A stretch of DNA of 64,000 bases from JAHEKB01 sp049115575. Lineage in GTDB: Bacteria > Bacteroidota > Bacteroidia > NS11-12g > UBA9320. The translations under genes were made by a program, and so were the position numbers. Where the stretch lies: positions 310,001 to 374,000 of the forward strand of contig JAGDZU010000004.1 of NCBI GenBank assembly GCA_049115575.1. Direction: 5' to 3'. Under the pieces are notes generated by a model. That model was not told the DNA's origin, did not search any database, and saw only the letters and a list, made by a program, of their open reading frames with translations. Below, one piece after another: positions 51,819-60,297 of the stretch. The first letter of the stretch is position 1. Each line of letters starts with the position of its first letter.

Positions 51819-52700
51819 TTAGTTAATTAATTGCACTTGCCAAATGATTAAAGTTCTGTCATCAGAAGAACTTACAAACATCTCTTTATTGAGCCATCTT
51901 ACTTTGTTAACCGAATTAATATGCCCTTGATTTCGGGCGTAGTCAATTACTTTCAAAAGATTCAAATCTGCATCCCACACTTTAATAGATTTATCCATAC
52001 TAGCACTTAATAGCAACTCAGAATTAAAACTAAGCGTTTTTGCTTGATAAGTATGAGCAGGAACACTAACCAAGGCCTTTTGAGACCATATATCCCAAAG
52101 TTTAATATGAGCGTCTCTACCACAAGAGTATAGAAGATTTTCATCTAAAAATGTGAGACCAAATACGGAATTTTCATGCCCTTCCAGTCTGGCAATGACT
52201 TCTAATGAGGCGTTTAGTATATAAATGAGTTGATCGCTACTTCCAATAGCGATATGCTTATCTGATTTAGCTATGGATCTCAAACTCTTTTTGCTCAATT
52301 TTAGCTTTTGATTTTCGCCAATATTCAATGATCCGTCTTCACCCCCAGTGATAAGCTCTTCACCATGCTTATCAATAAAGAAAACTCCACCATTGTGCCT
52401 TTTTATTACTCGCTCAAGTTCGGAATTCTTTAGATCTACTTGATAAACCTTGCCTTTGCCCGTCCCAGCATACAGTTCTTCCCCTTCCTTACTTAAATAA
52501 ATTGAATAAATCGCCTCATCCATCTGCAGCACTAATTCACCAATATCTGGATTATCTATAGACCAACGAACAATAAACCCATCGGAACCAGCGGAATAGA
52601 TAAGACCCCTATCCTGATCAACACAGAAGTCATAGATCGCATCAGAATGACCTTTTAAATGTGCTAACTTTGTCAGCTTAATAGGATTAGAATTTGCCAC
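51819..52700 (-). CDS. WD40 repeat protein, cytoplasmic
   Basis: This protein of about 293 residues is a seven-bladed WD40 propeller without a signal peptide. Repeats are seen at LKGHSDAIYDF, LEGHENSVFGLTF and NQGHINSVNKVRW, each followed by a D-x-x-I/L-x-x-W segment. The start is uncertain: a GTG at 52700 overlaps the divergent phosphopantetheinyl transferase gene by seven bases, while an earlier GTG at 52739 would overlap it by 46. The same neighbourhood (WD40 next to a PPTase) is seen in other Bacteroidota. It is presumably a scaffold. Confidence 0.8.
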   Translation of the reverse strand: MANSNPIKLTKLAHLKGHSDAIYDFCVDQDRGLIYSAGSDGFIVRWSIDNPDIGELVLQMDEAIYSIYLSKEGEELYAGTGKGKVYQVDLKNSELERVIKRHNGGVFFIDKHGEELITGGEDGSLNIGENQKLKLSKKSLRSIAKSDKHIAIGSSDQLIYILNASLEVIARLEGHENSVFGLTFLDENLLYSCGRDAHIKLWDIWSQKALVSVPAHTYQAKTLSFNSELLLSASMDKSIKVWDADLNLLKVIDYARNQGHINSVNKVRWLNKEMFVSSSDDRTLIIWQVQLIN

Positions 52701-53299
52701 TGCATTCAAAAGAACAACTAAAACACGGAATTGTCGCACTTTGGGAGATTACTGAGAGTTTTGACCAATTGCGTCTTCAAGTTCCTGAGAGTTGGTTAGA
52801 AGGAGTGAATCTTCTAAAACTCAGCAAACATAATTTAGCCGCCAGAGCATTGGCAAATACCGTTTGTCCAGGTTTCAAACTCTTGGAAAAAGACGAATTT
52901 GGCAAACCCTATTTTGAAAGTGCAGAATATCAAATTTCTATTAGCCATGCTGGCAAATACGCGGCTTTTATGCTTCATAGAGAAGGCGATTGCGGAATAG
53001 ATATGGAGAAAATCACTGACCGCATCATTCCAATAACATCCAAATTTATACGTGAAGATGAACAAGCTTTCGCAGAATTGGGACTAAGAGGTATGTTCAT
53101 GGTCTGGTGTGCAAAAGAGGCATTGTATAAATTATACGGCAGAAAGGCCTTGGACTTTAAAACACACCTGAAAGTACACTTTCAAGAAATGAAAGAATCA
53201 GGCATATTGCATGGTGAAATCAATAAAGGAGATTATCAAAAAAAGGTAGATTTACAATATCGATTCATTGAAGACTACCTTATAGTACATACTTTATGA
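52694..53299 (+). CDS. 4'-phosphopantetheinyl transferase, Sfp type
   Basis: This enzyme loads the phosphopantetheine arm of CoA onto acyl or peptidyl carrier proteins. The 201-residue protein has the magnesium-binding GIDMEKI (about 96-102) and WCAKEALYK (about 137-145), the WxxKEA signature of the Sfp/AcpT superfamily. The start is TTG at 52694, required to include the family's N-terminal MPL segment. A consensus -7 box TAacTTTG lies at 52665-52672 inside the divergent WD40 gene. It overlaps the next SDR gene by four bases. Confidence 0.88.
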   Translation: MPLHSKEQLKHGIVALWEITESFDQLRLQVPESWLEGVNLLKLSKHNLAARALANTVCPGFKLLEKDEFGKPYFESAEYQISISHAGKYAAFMLHREGDCGIDMEKITDRIIPITSKFIREDEQAFAELGLRGMFMVWCAKEALYKLYGRKALDFKTHLKVHFQEMKESGILHGEINKGDYQKKVDLQYRFIEDYLIVHTL

Positions 53300-54084
53300 G
53301 CAACAAAACAATATGGATCACTGGTGCGGGATCAGGTATAGGTAAAGCTTTGGTTCATGCCTATGCTGAATCTGGAAATTCAATTATACTATCTGGTAGA
53401 AATAGTGAAACACTTGAAGAAGCGGCCGCGGAAGTTGCAAACAAAGATTGTAGCACTTATTGCTTGGTTCTAAATGTATCCATCGAAGAAAAAATAGCGC
53501 CGGCGGTGGCATCCATGATTGAGAAGTATGGAAAAATAGACTTGTTGATTAACAATGCTGGAATTAGCCAAAGGAGTTTGGTTAAGGATACATCCAATGA
53601 GGTAGGTAAAGTAATTATGGATGTGAATTTCTTTGGCACAGTACATTTAACAAAAGCCATTCTTCCACACATGCTTAATTCTAACTCTGGAGATATTGTG
53701 GTTATAAGTAGCGCCGCTGGAAAATTCGGCTTTACAAGGAGATCTTACTACAGCGCATCCAAACACGCTTTGCACGGATTCTTTGATGCCTTGTCTATTG
53801 AATTGCACCAGACCAACTTAAATGTGCTATTGGTATGCCCGGGTAGAATTCAAACCAAATTATCTGTATCGGCTTTAACAGGTGATGGCTCTACTTTTAA
53901 TAAGAACGACCATAGATTGGAAGGTGGAATCAGCGCTGAAAAATGCGCCAATATTATCAAGAGAGCCATAACCAAAAGGAAAAAGGAAATTTACCTTGGT
54001 GGGCAAGAGGTTCTCATGATTTATATAAAGCGTTTTATCCCTGCTCTTTTTAGATTTATTGCACCGCGTGTTAAAGCGGAATAA
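53296..54084 (+). CDS. Short-chain dehydrogenase/reductase (DltE/YqjQ-like)
   Basis: This is a classical SDR of 262 residues. The cofactor motif TGAGSGIG is at 9-16, NNAG at about 88-91, catalytic Ser in SSAAGKFG (about 137-144) and YSASK at about 152-156. The C-terminus (about 230-262) is basic and hydrophobic, as in membrane-associated SDRs of the DHRS7 type. Coupled to the PPTase gene by ATGA, it may act on a carrier-protein-bound or lipid substrate (inference). Confidence 0.87.
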   Translation: MSNKTIWITGAGSGIGKALVHAYAESGNSIILSGRNSETLEEAAAEVANKDCSTYCLVLNVSIEEKIAPAVASMIEKYGKIDLLINNAGISQRSLVKDTSNEVGKVIMDVNFFGTVHLTKAILPHMLNSNSGDIVVISSAAGKFGFTRRSYYSASKHALHGFFDALSIELHQTNLNVLLVCPGRIQTKLSVSALTGDGSTFNKNDHRLEGGISAEKCANIIKRAITKRKKEIYLGGQEVLMIYIKRFIPALFRFIAPRVKAE

Positions 54085-54143
54085 TACGTTAAGACATTTT
54101 TTCTACTCGCTGGTATTTTAATCACCGGATATGGTTTCATTAT

Positions 54144-54175
54144 TTTGAATATGACCCTCTTGAACCATATTTTCG
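54144..54175 (+). promoter_or_regulatory. Promoter for the VOC-family gene
   Basis: TTTG at 54144-54147, 20 nt, TAttTTcG at 54168-54175. The GTG start follows after six bases. Confidence 0.65.
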
Positions 54176-54181
54176 CAAGCA

Positions 54182-55270
54182 GTGTTTAACGATCCTTTTC
54201 AACATACCTATTTCTCAGGAATCCAACAAATGGGCATAGGTGTTCCCAACGTTCATGAGGCATGGGCGTGGTATAGAAAAAACTTCGGAATGGATGTTCC
54301 GGTTTTTGAAGAAGCAGCTACTGCTGAATTAATGCTTAAATATACAGGTGGACAGCCGCATGACAGGCATGCTATTCTTGCCATTAATATGCAAGGTGGT
54401 GGCGGATTTGAAATCTGGCAATACACTAGCAGAACTCCTGAAGGACCCAAACAATCTATTAAACTGGGGGATCTTGGAATCTACGCATGTAAGCTAAAAG
54501 CAAGGGATGTTCCCAAAGCTTTCAAGGAATTCGATCCCGAGTATCGAGTTTCTGATAAGGTTCATGTGGCACCCAATGGAGACCAGCATTTCTTTGTAAA
54601 GGACCCATATGGCAATATGTTTCAAATAGTAGAATGCCCCGAAGTCTACATGGAAACTAAGTCCAACATTGGAGGCGTATATGGTGCTATTATAGGTTGT
54701 TCTAATATTTTGAGAAGTGCTATGTACTATGATGCCATTCTCAATTATCTATTTACCAAAGAAGAATGTGATGCAAAGGGTAAGCACCAAGACCTCTATG
54801 ATCTTCCTAATGGAGATGCCACCATTCACAGATGCATTATGCCTGCTCGCGATGATAGAGCCGGTGGTTTCAGTGAACTACTAGGACCAAGTCAAATAGA
54901 AATAATACAATTGGCAGAGGGTGAGAGTCAGGCAAATTCTATTTATGAAGATCGATATTGGGGGGATTTAGGTTTTATTCATTTATGTTTTGATGTTTTG
55001 AATATGCCTAATCTTCAAGCAGAATGCTTACAAGGAGGTTTTCCATTTACGGTAGACAGTGCCAACACCTTTGATATGGGTGAAGCTGCAGGACGATTCT
55101 CCTATATAGAAGACCCAGACGGTGCACTCATTGAATTTGTTGAAACTCAAAAAATTCCAATTATGAAAAAGTTGGGATGGTACTTGGATTTAACCAAACG
55201 TAAAGATCGCCTAAAGCCACTTCCACGAATGATGCTTAAAGCTCTGGCTTTGAATCGAAAGAAAAACTAA
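54182..55270 (+). CDS. VOC family protein with two glyoxalase-like domains
   Basis: This 362-residue protein has two vicinal-oxygen-chelate domains (about 12-135 and 148-320), each with the babbb pattern and a closing D-P-x-G-x-x-x-x-x-V/E strand (DPYGNMFQIVE and DPDGALIEFVE). This is the layout of extradiol dioxygenases and 4-hydroxyphenylpyruvate dioxygenase, but the C-terminal HPPD signature helices are missing. The second-domain His in GFIHLCFDV and Glu in IEFVE are candidate metal ligands. The start is GTG. The substrate is not predictable. Confidence 0.8.
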   Translation: MFNDPFQHTYFSGIQQMGIGVPNVHEAWAWYRKNFGMDVPVFEEAATAELMLKYTGGQPHDRHAILAINMQGGGGFEIWQYTSRTPEGPKQSIKLGDLGIYACKLKARDVPKAFKEFDPEYRVSDKVHVAPNGDQHFFVKDPYGNMFQIVECPEVYMETKSNIGGVYGAIIGCSNILRSAMYYDAILNYLFTKEECDAKGKHQDLYDLPNGDATIHRCIMPARDDRAGGFSELLGPSQIEIIQLAEGESQANSIYEDRYWGDLGFIHLCFDVLNMPNLQAECLQGGFPFTVDSANTFDMGEAAGRFSYIEDPDGALIEFVETQKIPIMKKLGWYLDLTKRKDRLKPLPRMMLKALALNRKKN

Positions 55271-56538
55271 TCTTGATTTAACACCTTATTTCTAAGGTCT
55301 TTCAATTCCTCTTTAACCTGTTTATCTAGGCCCAGGAAATTCAGCGCTTGCTTAAAGTATTTAAGTTCTCTAAACGCGATGAACCAAGCAGGAGCACCAA
55401 TCACAGCAAATACCAAAGCAATGGTTTTCCACACCAAGGTCCACTGGTCCGGGGCAATGGCATAGGTGAAAACTATCAAAAAGATGAGCAGAAATAAACT
55501 TCCTATGAGCCCTAAACCAAAATGAACAGAGTCAAATAATACCACATTTTTAACCAGTTTATTCGTGTATTTTTTAGCAATTTTCCATATTAATGTTAGG
55601 AGAATAGCAACAGGTAGACTCATGGCGAGGGTACATAATGCTAACATGATTGCTGCAAAGTTCACTCCGAGCTTGCTAAGGCTTCTGTCGCTCAACCCAT
55701 ATTTTTCCAAAAGGTCTTTGTATGATCTAGCTGCCTGCAGGTTTGCTTCGTTTACTTTATGTAAGCGTTCTGCTATTGCCACTGAATCGGAATCGTAAGA
55801 TCTATAAGTTGAGAAATCTTGATATTCATTGATTAACATTTCATGAATCAATTCCTTCTCTTCTTCATTTTCCCCTTTCACCTCAACAACCAGTTCTGTG
55901 ATTTTCTCCTCCAATATTGGAGTAAAATCTCTCGCAAACTTTCGATCATCTTCGATCATTTCAGCGTAGTATTGCTTCATAGGAATTGCTTGTCCAAATG
56001 ACACTTGAAGATTTACATCTCTACTTCCAAATTTTGAATAGTTAATTCCACAGGGAACTATGTGTAAATCCATTTCCCCTCCACTTCTTTTAATCATGTC
56101 TGCTGCCAATCCAGCACTGCCTTTTTTAACAGGTCGCATTGCTTTTTCAGGATAGGCGATGCCTTCTGAGAAAATTAATATTTTCTTATCTTTTTGAAAC
56201 AGTTCATAACACTCATCAAATGTCCCTGCATTTCCAACCCTAGCCTTTTCAGCTTCCGCATCCCTTGCTCTGTAAATAGGCAATAAGAGCATTGACCTCA
56301 AAACTTTATTAAAAACAGGTTTGTTAAAAGCATCACCTCTCACCAAAGTGAATACTTTCTCTCTAAAAGTATATTCTATAACTACTCCATCTAAAAAAGA
56401 ACCCGCATGATTTGCGCATATAAGAATGGGCTTATTTTTCGGAATATTTTTCAAGCCTGTAATCGACTTATTCCTAAAATAAGTCCTAAAAGGGAGCTCC
56501 ATGAAAGAGCGAATAAAGTAGTATAGCCAAAATTTCAT
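55267..56538 (-). CDS. Lysophospholipid acyltransferase (PlsC-like)
   Basis: This membrane acyltransferase of 423 residues resembles the LPLAT AAK14816-like group that acylates lysophospholipids or glycerol-3-phosphate. The catalytic motif is His44-Ala-Gly-Ser-Phe-Leu-Asp50, a HX5D version of the usual HX4D, known for this subgroup; the second block is FSEGIAYPEK (about 124-133). Two or three TM helices occupy about 300-400, followed by a Lys-rich end. Coupled to dnaG by a four-base overlap. Confidence 0.88.
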   Translation of the reverse strand: MKFWLYYFIRSFMELPFRTYFRNKSITGLKNIPKNKPILICANHAGSFLDGVVIEYTFREKVFTLVRGDAFNKPVFNKVLRSMLLLPIYRARDAEAEKARVGNAGTFDECYELFQKDKKILIFSEGIAYPEKAMRPVKKGSAGLAADMIKRSGGEMDLHIVPCGINYSKFGSRDVNLQVSFGQAIPMKQYYAEMIEDDRKFARDFTPILEEKITELVVEVKGENEEEKELIHEMLINEYQDFSTYRSYDSDSVAIAERLHKVNEANLQAARSYKDLLEKYGLSDRSLSKLGVNFAAIMLALCTLAMSLPVAILLTLIWKIAKKYTNKLVKNVVLFDSVHFGLGLIGSLFLLIFLIVFTYAIAPDQWTLVWKTIALVFAVIGAPAWFIAFRELKYFKQALNFLGLDKQVKEELKDLRNKVLNQD

Positions 56539-58448
56539 TTGAGAACAACGGCTCCAATTTCTGCCGTGATTTTATTCTTTAATTCCTGTAATCTAAGGTG
56601 GATAGTCTGCAAACTGAGAATGTCTTCATCCGTAGTAGCAACTTTTAATTGAAGGTTGTTTTCTGTTATGGCTTCTTCGATTTTCTTGAGCTTGATATAA
56701 TTGAGATTCTCAACAACATCCTTCCTATATGTATCTTCACTGGTTGGAACAAATTTATCGTAGTTTTTAACCCATCCTTCACTCAGTGTGTGTTGCCCAG
56801 CTATACAATCAGCGGCGAAATGACTACTCAACGGATTTCTTACAAAAAACATCTGGTCTAAGGTTTCATTTTCTTTCCAATGTTCATGTGCCTGATGCAT
56901 CACTTGCTTTACCACTTCCGTTTCCGGCCATATTTCTTCCATAATCAATTCATTGAAAATGAAAGAAGCTACATCTTGCTCCTCGTTAAATTCCTTGTCT
57001 GAATATAGAATTAGGCTCTTTAGAAGCGCCCACTCCTGATAATTCTTTTTATCTTCAACAATTTCAGGTGGTGGTTGAGGGCTAAAACTTTCCTGGGGCA
57101 CATAGCTTTCTTTATTCCCTTGCTTTAGCTGCTGAACTCTAATTTTATTTGCTTCTTCGTTAAGAACCCTTTCTTGCCATCCCAGTAATTTTGACCCTTC
57201 TGAAATAAACGCTGCGCGTTTAAGTGGGTCTGGAATTTGCGCAATGCTTTCGGCTATCAATCTTGCAGAATTAGCTTTAGCCACAGGATCCTCTCCTTTA
57301 AGTTTAACTGAAGCTATGAAGTGAACAAAGTCCATTTGCTTGTCTTCCACAAACGATAACAATCCTTCTTTGCCGTTGGCCTGAGTGTATGAATCCGGAT
57401 CTTCTCCTTCAGGAAAAATAACCACACTCGTATTTATATCGTGGCTTAAAAGCGTATTAATATGCTTTAAACTAGCATTAACACCAGCTTCATCTCCATC
57501 GAACAATAAACTCGCCTCTGGAGTGAAACGCTTAAGCAGTTTTGCTTGTTCTTCTGTGAATGCTGTACCTGATACTGCAACTACATTCTCAATTCCAGCC
57601 TGACTCAGGCTTAAGACGTCCATATATCCTTCTACTATGAAAGCGTGATCCAACTTTCGTATAGGGTTCTTTGCGTGGTTCAATCCATAAAGTACTTTCC
57701 TCTTCTCATATATGATAGTCTCTGGACTATTAATATATTTAGGAGCTTTGGCATCTGTTCGGATTATTCTACCGCCGAAGCCAACCACTTTGCCAGTTAG
57801 GTTCTGAATGGGGAACATGACCCTCTCAATAAATGCATCCCTTAAGTTCGACTGTATTACCCCTTGATCTTCATCAATTTTCTTGGCCAATCCAGCATCA
57901 AACAATTGTTGCACTGTATAACCATTGGTTAAAGCTGAATCTATTAAATCTGTTCTTCCTTTACTACCAAGACCCAATTGAAATTTATTGATTGTGTCTT
58001 GTCTAATGCCTCTTTCTTTTAAATAAGGTTGGTAGATTACTTTGCCCTCTTGACTTTCCATCAATCGCTGATGAAAGAAATTTTTTGCGAATTCAAGGAT
58101 CACATATAATCCCTCTTTTCTCCTAGACTCCTCTTCTATAGCTTGAACGTCTATCTCTCCCTCTTCTATTGCAATATTGTATTTGTCTGCAAGAAACTTG
58201 ATTGCCATGGGGTATGACAAACCTTCGTGTTCCATTATGAAATGAACTGAATTTCCACCTTGCCCACAGCTAAAACATTTAAAAATTCCTTTAGCAGGAG
58301 ATACAGACATGGATGGGTGCTTGTCGTCATGGAAAGGGCATAGACCTTTATAATTAGCTCCAGCTTTCTTTAGATTTACATACTCCCCTACTACTTCTTC
58401 TATAGCTGCAGCATCAAAAACCTTGTCTATTACTTGAGGACTAATCAC
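56535..58448 (-). CDS. dnaG: DNA primase DnaG
   Basis: DnaG lays down RNA primers at the replication fork. The 637-residue protein has the CHC2 zinc finger with Cys37, His40, Cys58 and Cys61, the catalytic core (about 120-245) and TOPRIM domain (about 258-340, with FIVEGYMDVL and LLFDGDEAG), and a helicase-binding C-terminus. The start is GTG, seven bases behind a promoter. It is followed, with overlap, by the acyltransferase gene rather than rpoD. Confidence 0.96.
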   Translation of the reverse strand: MISPQVIDKVFDAAAIEEVVGEYVNLKKAGANYKGLCPFHDDKHPSMSVSPAKGIFKCFSCGQGGNSVHFIMEHEGLSYPMAIKFLADKYNIAIEEGEIDVQAIEEESRRKEGLYVILEFAKNFFHQRLMESQEGKVIYQPYLKERGIRQDTINKFQLGLGSKGRTDLIDSALTNGYTVQQLFDAGLAKKIDEDQGVIQSNLRDAFIERVMFPIQNLTGKVVGFGGRIIRTDAKAPKYINSPETIIYEKRKVLYGLNHAKNPIRKLDHAFIVEGYMDVLSLSQAGIENVVAVSGTAFTEEQAKLLKRFTPEASLLFDGDEAGVNASLKHINTLLSHDINTSVVIFPEGEDPDSYTQANGKEGLLSFVEDKQMDFVHFIASVKLKGEDPVAKANSARLIAESIAQIPDPLKRAAFISEGSKLLGWQERVLNEEANKIRVQQLKQGNKESYVPQESFSPQPPPEIVEDKKNYQEWALLKSLILYSDKEFNEEQDVASFIFNELIMEEIWPETEVVKQVMHQAHEHWKENETLDQMFFVRNPLSSHFAADCIAGQHTLSEGWVKNYDKFVPTSEDTYRKDVVENLNYIKLKKIEEAITENNLQLKVATTDEDILSLQTIHLRLQELKNKITAEIGAVVLK

Positions 58449-58455
58449 GTTACTT

Positions 58456-58483
58456 CAAAGTAAATAAATTATCCTTCTAACAA
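58456..58483 (-). promoter_or_regulatory. Promoter for dnaG
   Basis: On the minus strand TTG (58481-58483), 17 nt, TTacTTTG (58456-58463), one mismatch in the -7 box. The GTG at 58448 follows after seven bases. Confidence 0.5.
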
Positions 58484-58590
58484 GAGACTTGTCCATTAAA
58501 ATCACACGCTTAACCATAAGTTTTAACTAAAACTTAAAAAGCTATTATATATGCCTTCTACTATTAGTATTAAACTTAGCTTTTATTTTT

Positions 58591-58621
58591 ATACCCCGGC
58601 TTAGGTCGGGGTATTCTTTTT
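58591..58621 (+). terminator. Orphan intrinsic terminator between dnaG and the M20 gene
   Basis: The stem ATACCCCG/CGGGGTAT with loop GCTTAGGT is followed by TTCTTTTT. It lies in a divergent 193-nt gap, so no protein gene on the plus strand ends here. Either a short RNA of about 100-150 nt is made from this gap, or it attenuates a leader; the rest of the gap is AT-rich with no ORF. No exact -7 box is found for such an RNA (best TAagTTTT at 58517). Confidence 0.7.
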
Positions 58622-58629
58622 GCTTCGAT

Positions 58630-58637
58630 TATTTTTG
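58630..58637 (+). promoter_or_regulatory. -7 box for the M20 amidohydrolase
   Basis: TAttTTTG ends four bases before the ATG at 58642, downstream of the orphan terminator, so the gene is probably transcribed independently of it. Confidence 0.55.
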
Positions 58638-58641
58638 TCTA

Positions 58642-59832
58642 ATGAATCTCGTTTCACAGATAAAGGATATTACTACTCAATTCAATGGAGAATTAGTAGC
58701 CATTAGGCACCACCTTCATCAACATCCTGAATTATCTTTTGAAGAGTTTGAGACTACTGCTTATATAAAGCAATGCTGTGAACGACTTCAACTTGGAACG
58801 TGGCAGCAACTAACGGAGACCGGAGGTTATGTAGACATCCAAGGTGATGGGCCTGGAACAGGATTTATTGCATTGAGAGCAGACATAGATGCACTGCCAA
58901 TTCATGAGAGCAATGATGTAAAGTATAAAAGCAAAAATGAAGGAGTGATGCACGCATGTGGTCATGATGTTCACAGCACTTCATTATTGGGTGCAATGCA
59001 TGTTCTAAACAAATTAAAAAGTCATTGGTCTGGCACCATACGTTGCATTTTTCAGGCAGGTGAAGAAAGATTGCCAGGTGGAGCAAGCATTTTGATTAAA
59101 GAAGGCATATTGAAACCCAATGTCTCGAGTATTTATGGTCAACATGTGATGCCACTTATACCTGCTGGAAAAGTGGGATTCAGATCTGGATTATATATGG
59201 CAAGTGCTGATGAAATCTATATTAAAGTCATTGGCAAAGGAGGCCATGGTGCTCACCCACATTTAAACATAGACCCAGTGGTTATAGCTGCTGAGATTAT
59301 CACGGAATTACAGACAGTGGTTAGCAGACATGCTAAACCTTCTATCCCTACGGTAGTTTCTATTGGGAAAGTAATAGCCGAAGGTTCAACCAACATTATT
59401 CCCAATGAAGTCTATATGGAAGGAACCTTGAGAACCTATGACGAAGAATGGCGCATGCAAGCACATGAGCTGATTAAAACAATTTGTAGAGAAAAAGCCA
59501 AGATGCACGGGGCAGAATGTGAAGTGGAAGTGAGAAAAGGTTATCCATTTTTAAAGAATGATGACGACCTTACAATGAAGTCTAGAAAATGGGCTGAAGA
59601 GTTCTTAGGTGCAGACAATGTAGAGGATCTCGAAATATGGCCCGCAGGAGAAGATTTTGCTTACTATTCTCAAGAAATACCGGCTTGTTTCTATAGGCTA
59701 GGTGTAAGAAATGAAGCTAAAGGAATAACTTCCATGGTTCATACTCCAAGTTTTGACATAGACGAAAGTGCTCTACCCGTTGGAGCAGGTTTAATGGCTT
59801 GGCTTGCAATGAACCAAATCAATGAACAATAA
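58642..59832 (+). CDS. M20 family amidohydrolase (IAA-amino acid hydrolase-like)
   Basis: This 396-residue zinc enzyme hydrolyses N-acyl or N-aminoacyl amino acids; the family includes IAA-amino acid hydrolase, hippurate hydrolase and N-acetyl-diaminopimelate deacetylase. The metal ligands are in HACGHDVH (Cys106, His108) and AGEERLPGG (catalytic Glu pair), with a further His in GKGGHGAHPH (about 195-204). The ATG is chosen because of the -7 box. It overlaps the yraN-like gene by eleven bases. Confidence 0.9.
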   Translation: MNLVSQIKDITTQFNGELVAIRHHLHQHPELSFEEFETTAYIKQCCERLQLGTWQQLTETGGYVDIQGDGPGTGFIALRADIDALPIHESNDVKYKSKNEGVMHACGHDVHSTSLLGAMHVLNKLKSHWSGTIRCIFQAGEERLPGGASILIKEGILKPNVSSIYGQHVMPLIPAGKVGFRSGLYMASADEIYIKVIGKGGHGAHPHLNIDPVVIAAEIITELQTVVSRHAKPSIPTVVSIGKVIAEGSTNIIPNEVYMEGTLRTYDEEWRMQAHELIKTICREKAKMHGAECEVEVRKGYPFLKNDDDLTMKSRKWAEEFLGADNVEDLEIWPAGEDFAYYSQEIPACFYRLGVRNEAKGITSMVHTPSFDIDESALPVGAGLMAWLAMNQINEQ

Positions 59833-60184
59833 AGTTTTCGGCCGAAAAGGGGAGCAATTAGCCGCTCTTTACTTAAAGTCTTTGCGCTATCATATTATTG
59901 AGCACAATTGGAGATATCAGCATCTCGAGGTTGATTTAATCGCATTAGATGAAGAGGAGCTAGTTTTTATTGAAGTCAAGACAAGAAAAAATGAGCTTCA
60001 TGGTAATCCAGAACACGCTATTTCATTGGCCAAGAAAAATCATTTGGTAAGGGCTGCTGAATTCTACCTTGAACAATCAAACTCCAATAGGGAGCTCAGG
60101 TTTGACTTTGTTTCTGTAATTCACAATGAGGAATTTACAAATATTGAACATTTCAAGGATGCATTTTGGCTTGGGGTCTATTAG
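59822..60184 (+). CDS. YraN family (UPF0102) nuclease-fold protein
   Basis: This 120-residue protein belongs to the UPF0102/YraN family, with a restriction-endonuclease-like core: HLEVDLIALDEEELVFIEVKT (split here at about 38-58) contains the Asp and Glu-x-Lys of a PD-(D/E)xK site. Family members are widespread and associated with DNA uptake/repair, function unproven. It overlaps the M20 gene by eleven bases (ATG within its end). Confidence 0.9.
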   Translation: MNNKVFGRKGEQLAALYLKSLRYHIIEHNWRYQHLEVDLIALDEEELVFIEVKTRKNELHGNPEHAISLAKKNHLVRAAEFYLEQSNSNRELRFDFVSVIHNEEFTNIEHFKDAFWLGVY

Positions 60185-60189
60185 AATTT

Positions 60190-60197
60190 TATCTTTG
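60190..60197 (+). promoter_or_regulatory. -7 box before a very short ORF
   Basis: TAtcTTTG, exact consensus, ends three bases before the ATG at 60201. No -33 TTG was found at the expected distance inside the yraN end. Confidence 0.4.
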
Positions 60198-60200
60198 ATT

Positions 60201-60257
60201 ATGGTGAGGACTGACAAGCTTCTCATCTATATTGGAGCTTTTGCAATGTTGTTTTGA
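60201..60257 (+). CDS. Possible 18-residue peptide or truncated membrane protein
   Basis: A short frame (18 codons, ATG to TGA) lies in the 113-nt gap before the GNAT gene. It encodes a basic start (MVRTDK) and a hydrophobic run of about twelve residues (LLIYIGAFAMLF), like the first helix of a small membrane protein. The ATG follows an exact -7 box after three bases. It may be a real micropeptide, a leader peptide, or the relic of a small membrane protein cut by a frameshift. No independent support exists. Confidence 0.25.
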   Translation: MVRTDKLLIYIGAFAMLF

Positions 60258-60297
60258 ACTGGTGAACAAGCAATAGGCAAAGGTCTTCATATTGGAT

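Noticed and set aside
54182..55270. Labelling the VOC protein as 4-hydroxyphenylpyruvate dioxygenase
   Set aside because: Two VOC domains are present but the C-terminal signature helix and ligand pattern of HPPD are not, and no tyrosine-degradation gene is nearby.
55267..56538. Broken catalytic motif in the acyltransferase (HX5D rather than HX4D)
   Set aside because: The HX5D form is typical of the LPLAT AAK14816-like subgroup, so it is not evidence of inactivation.
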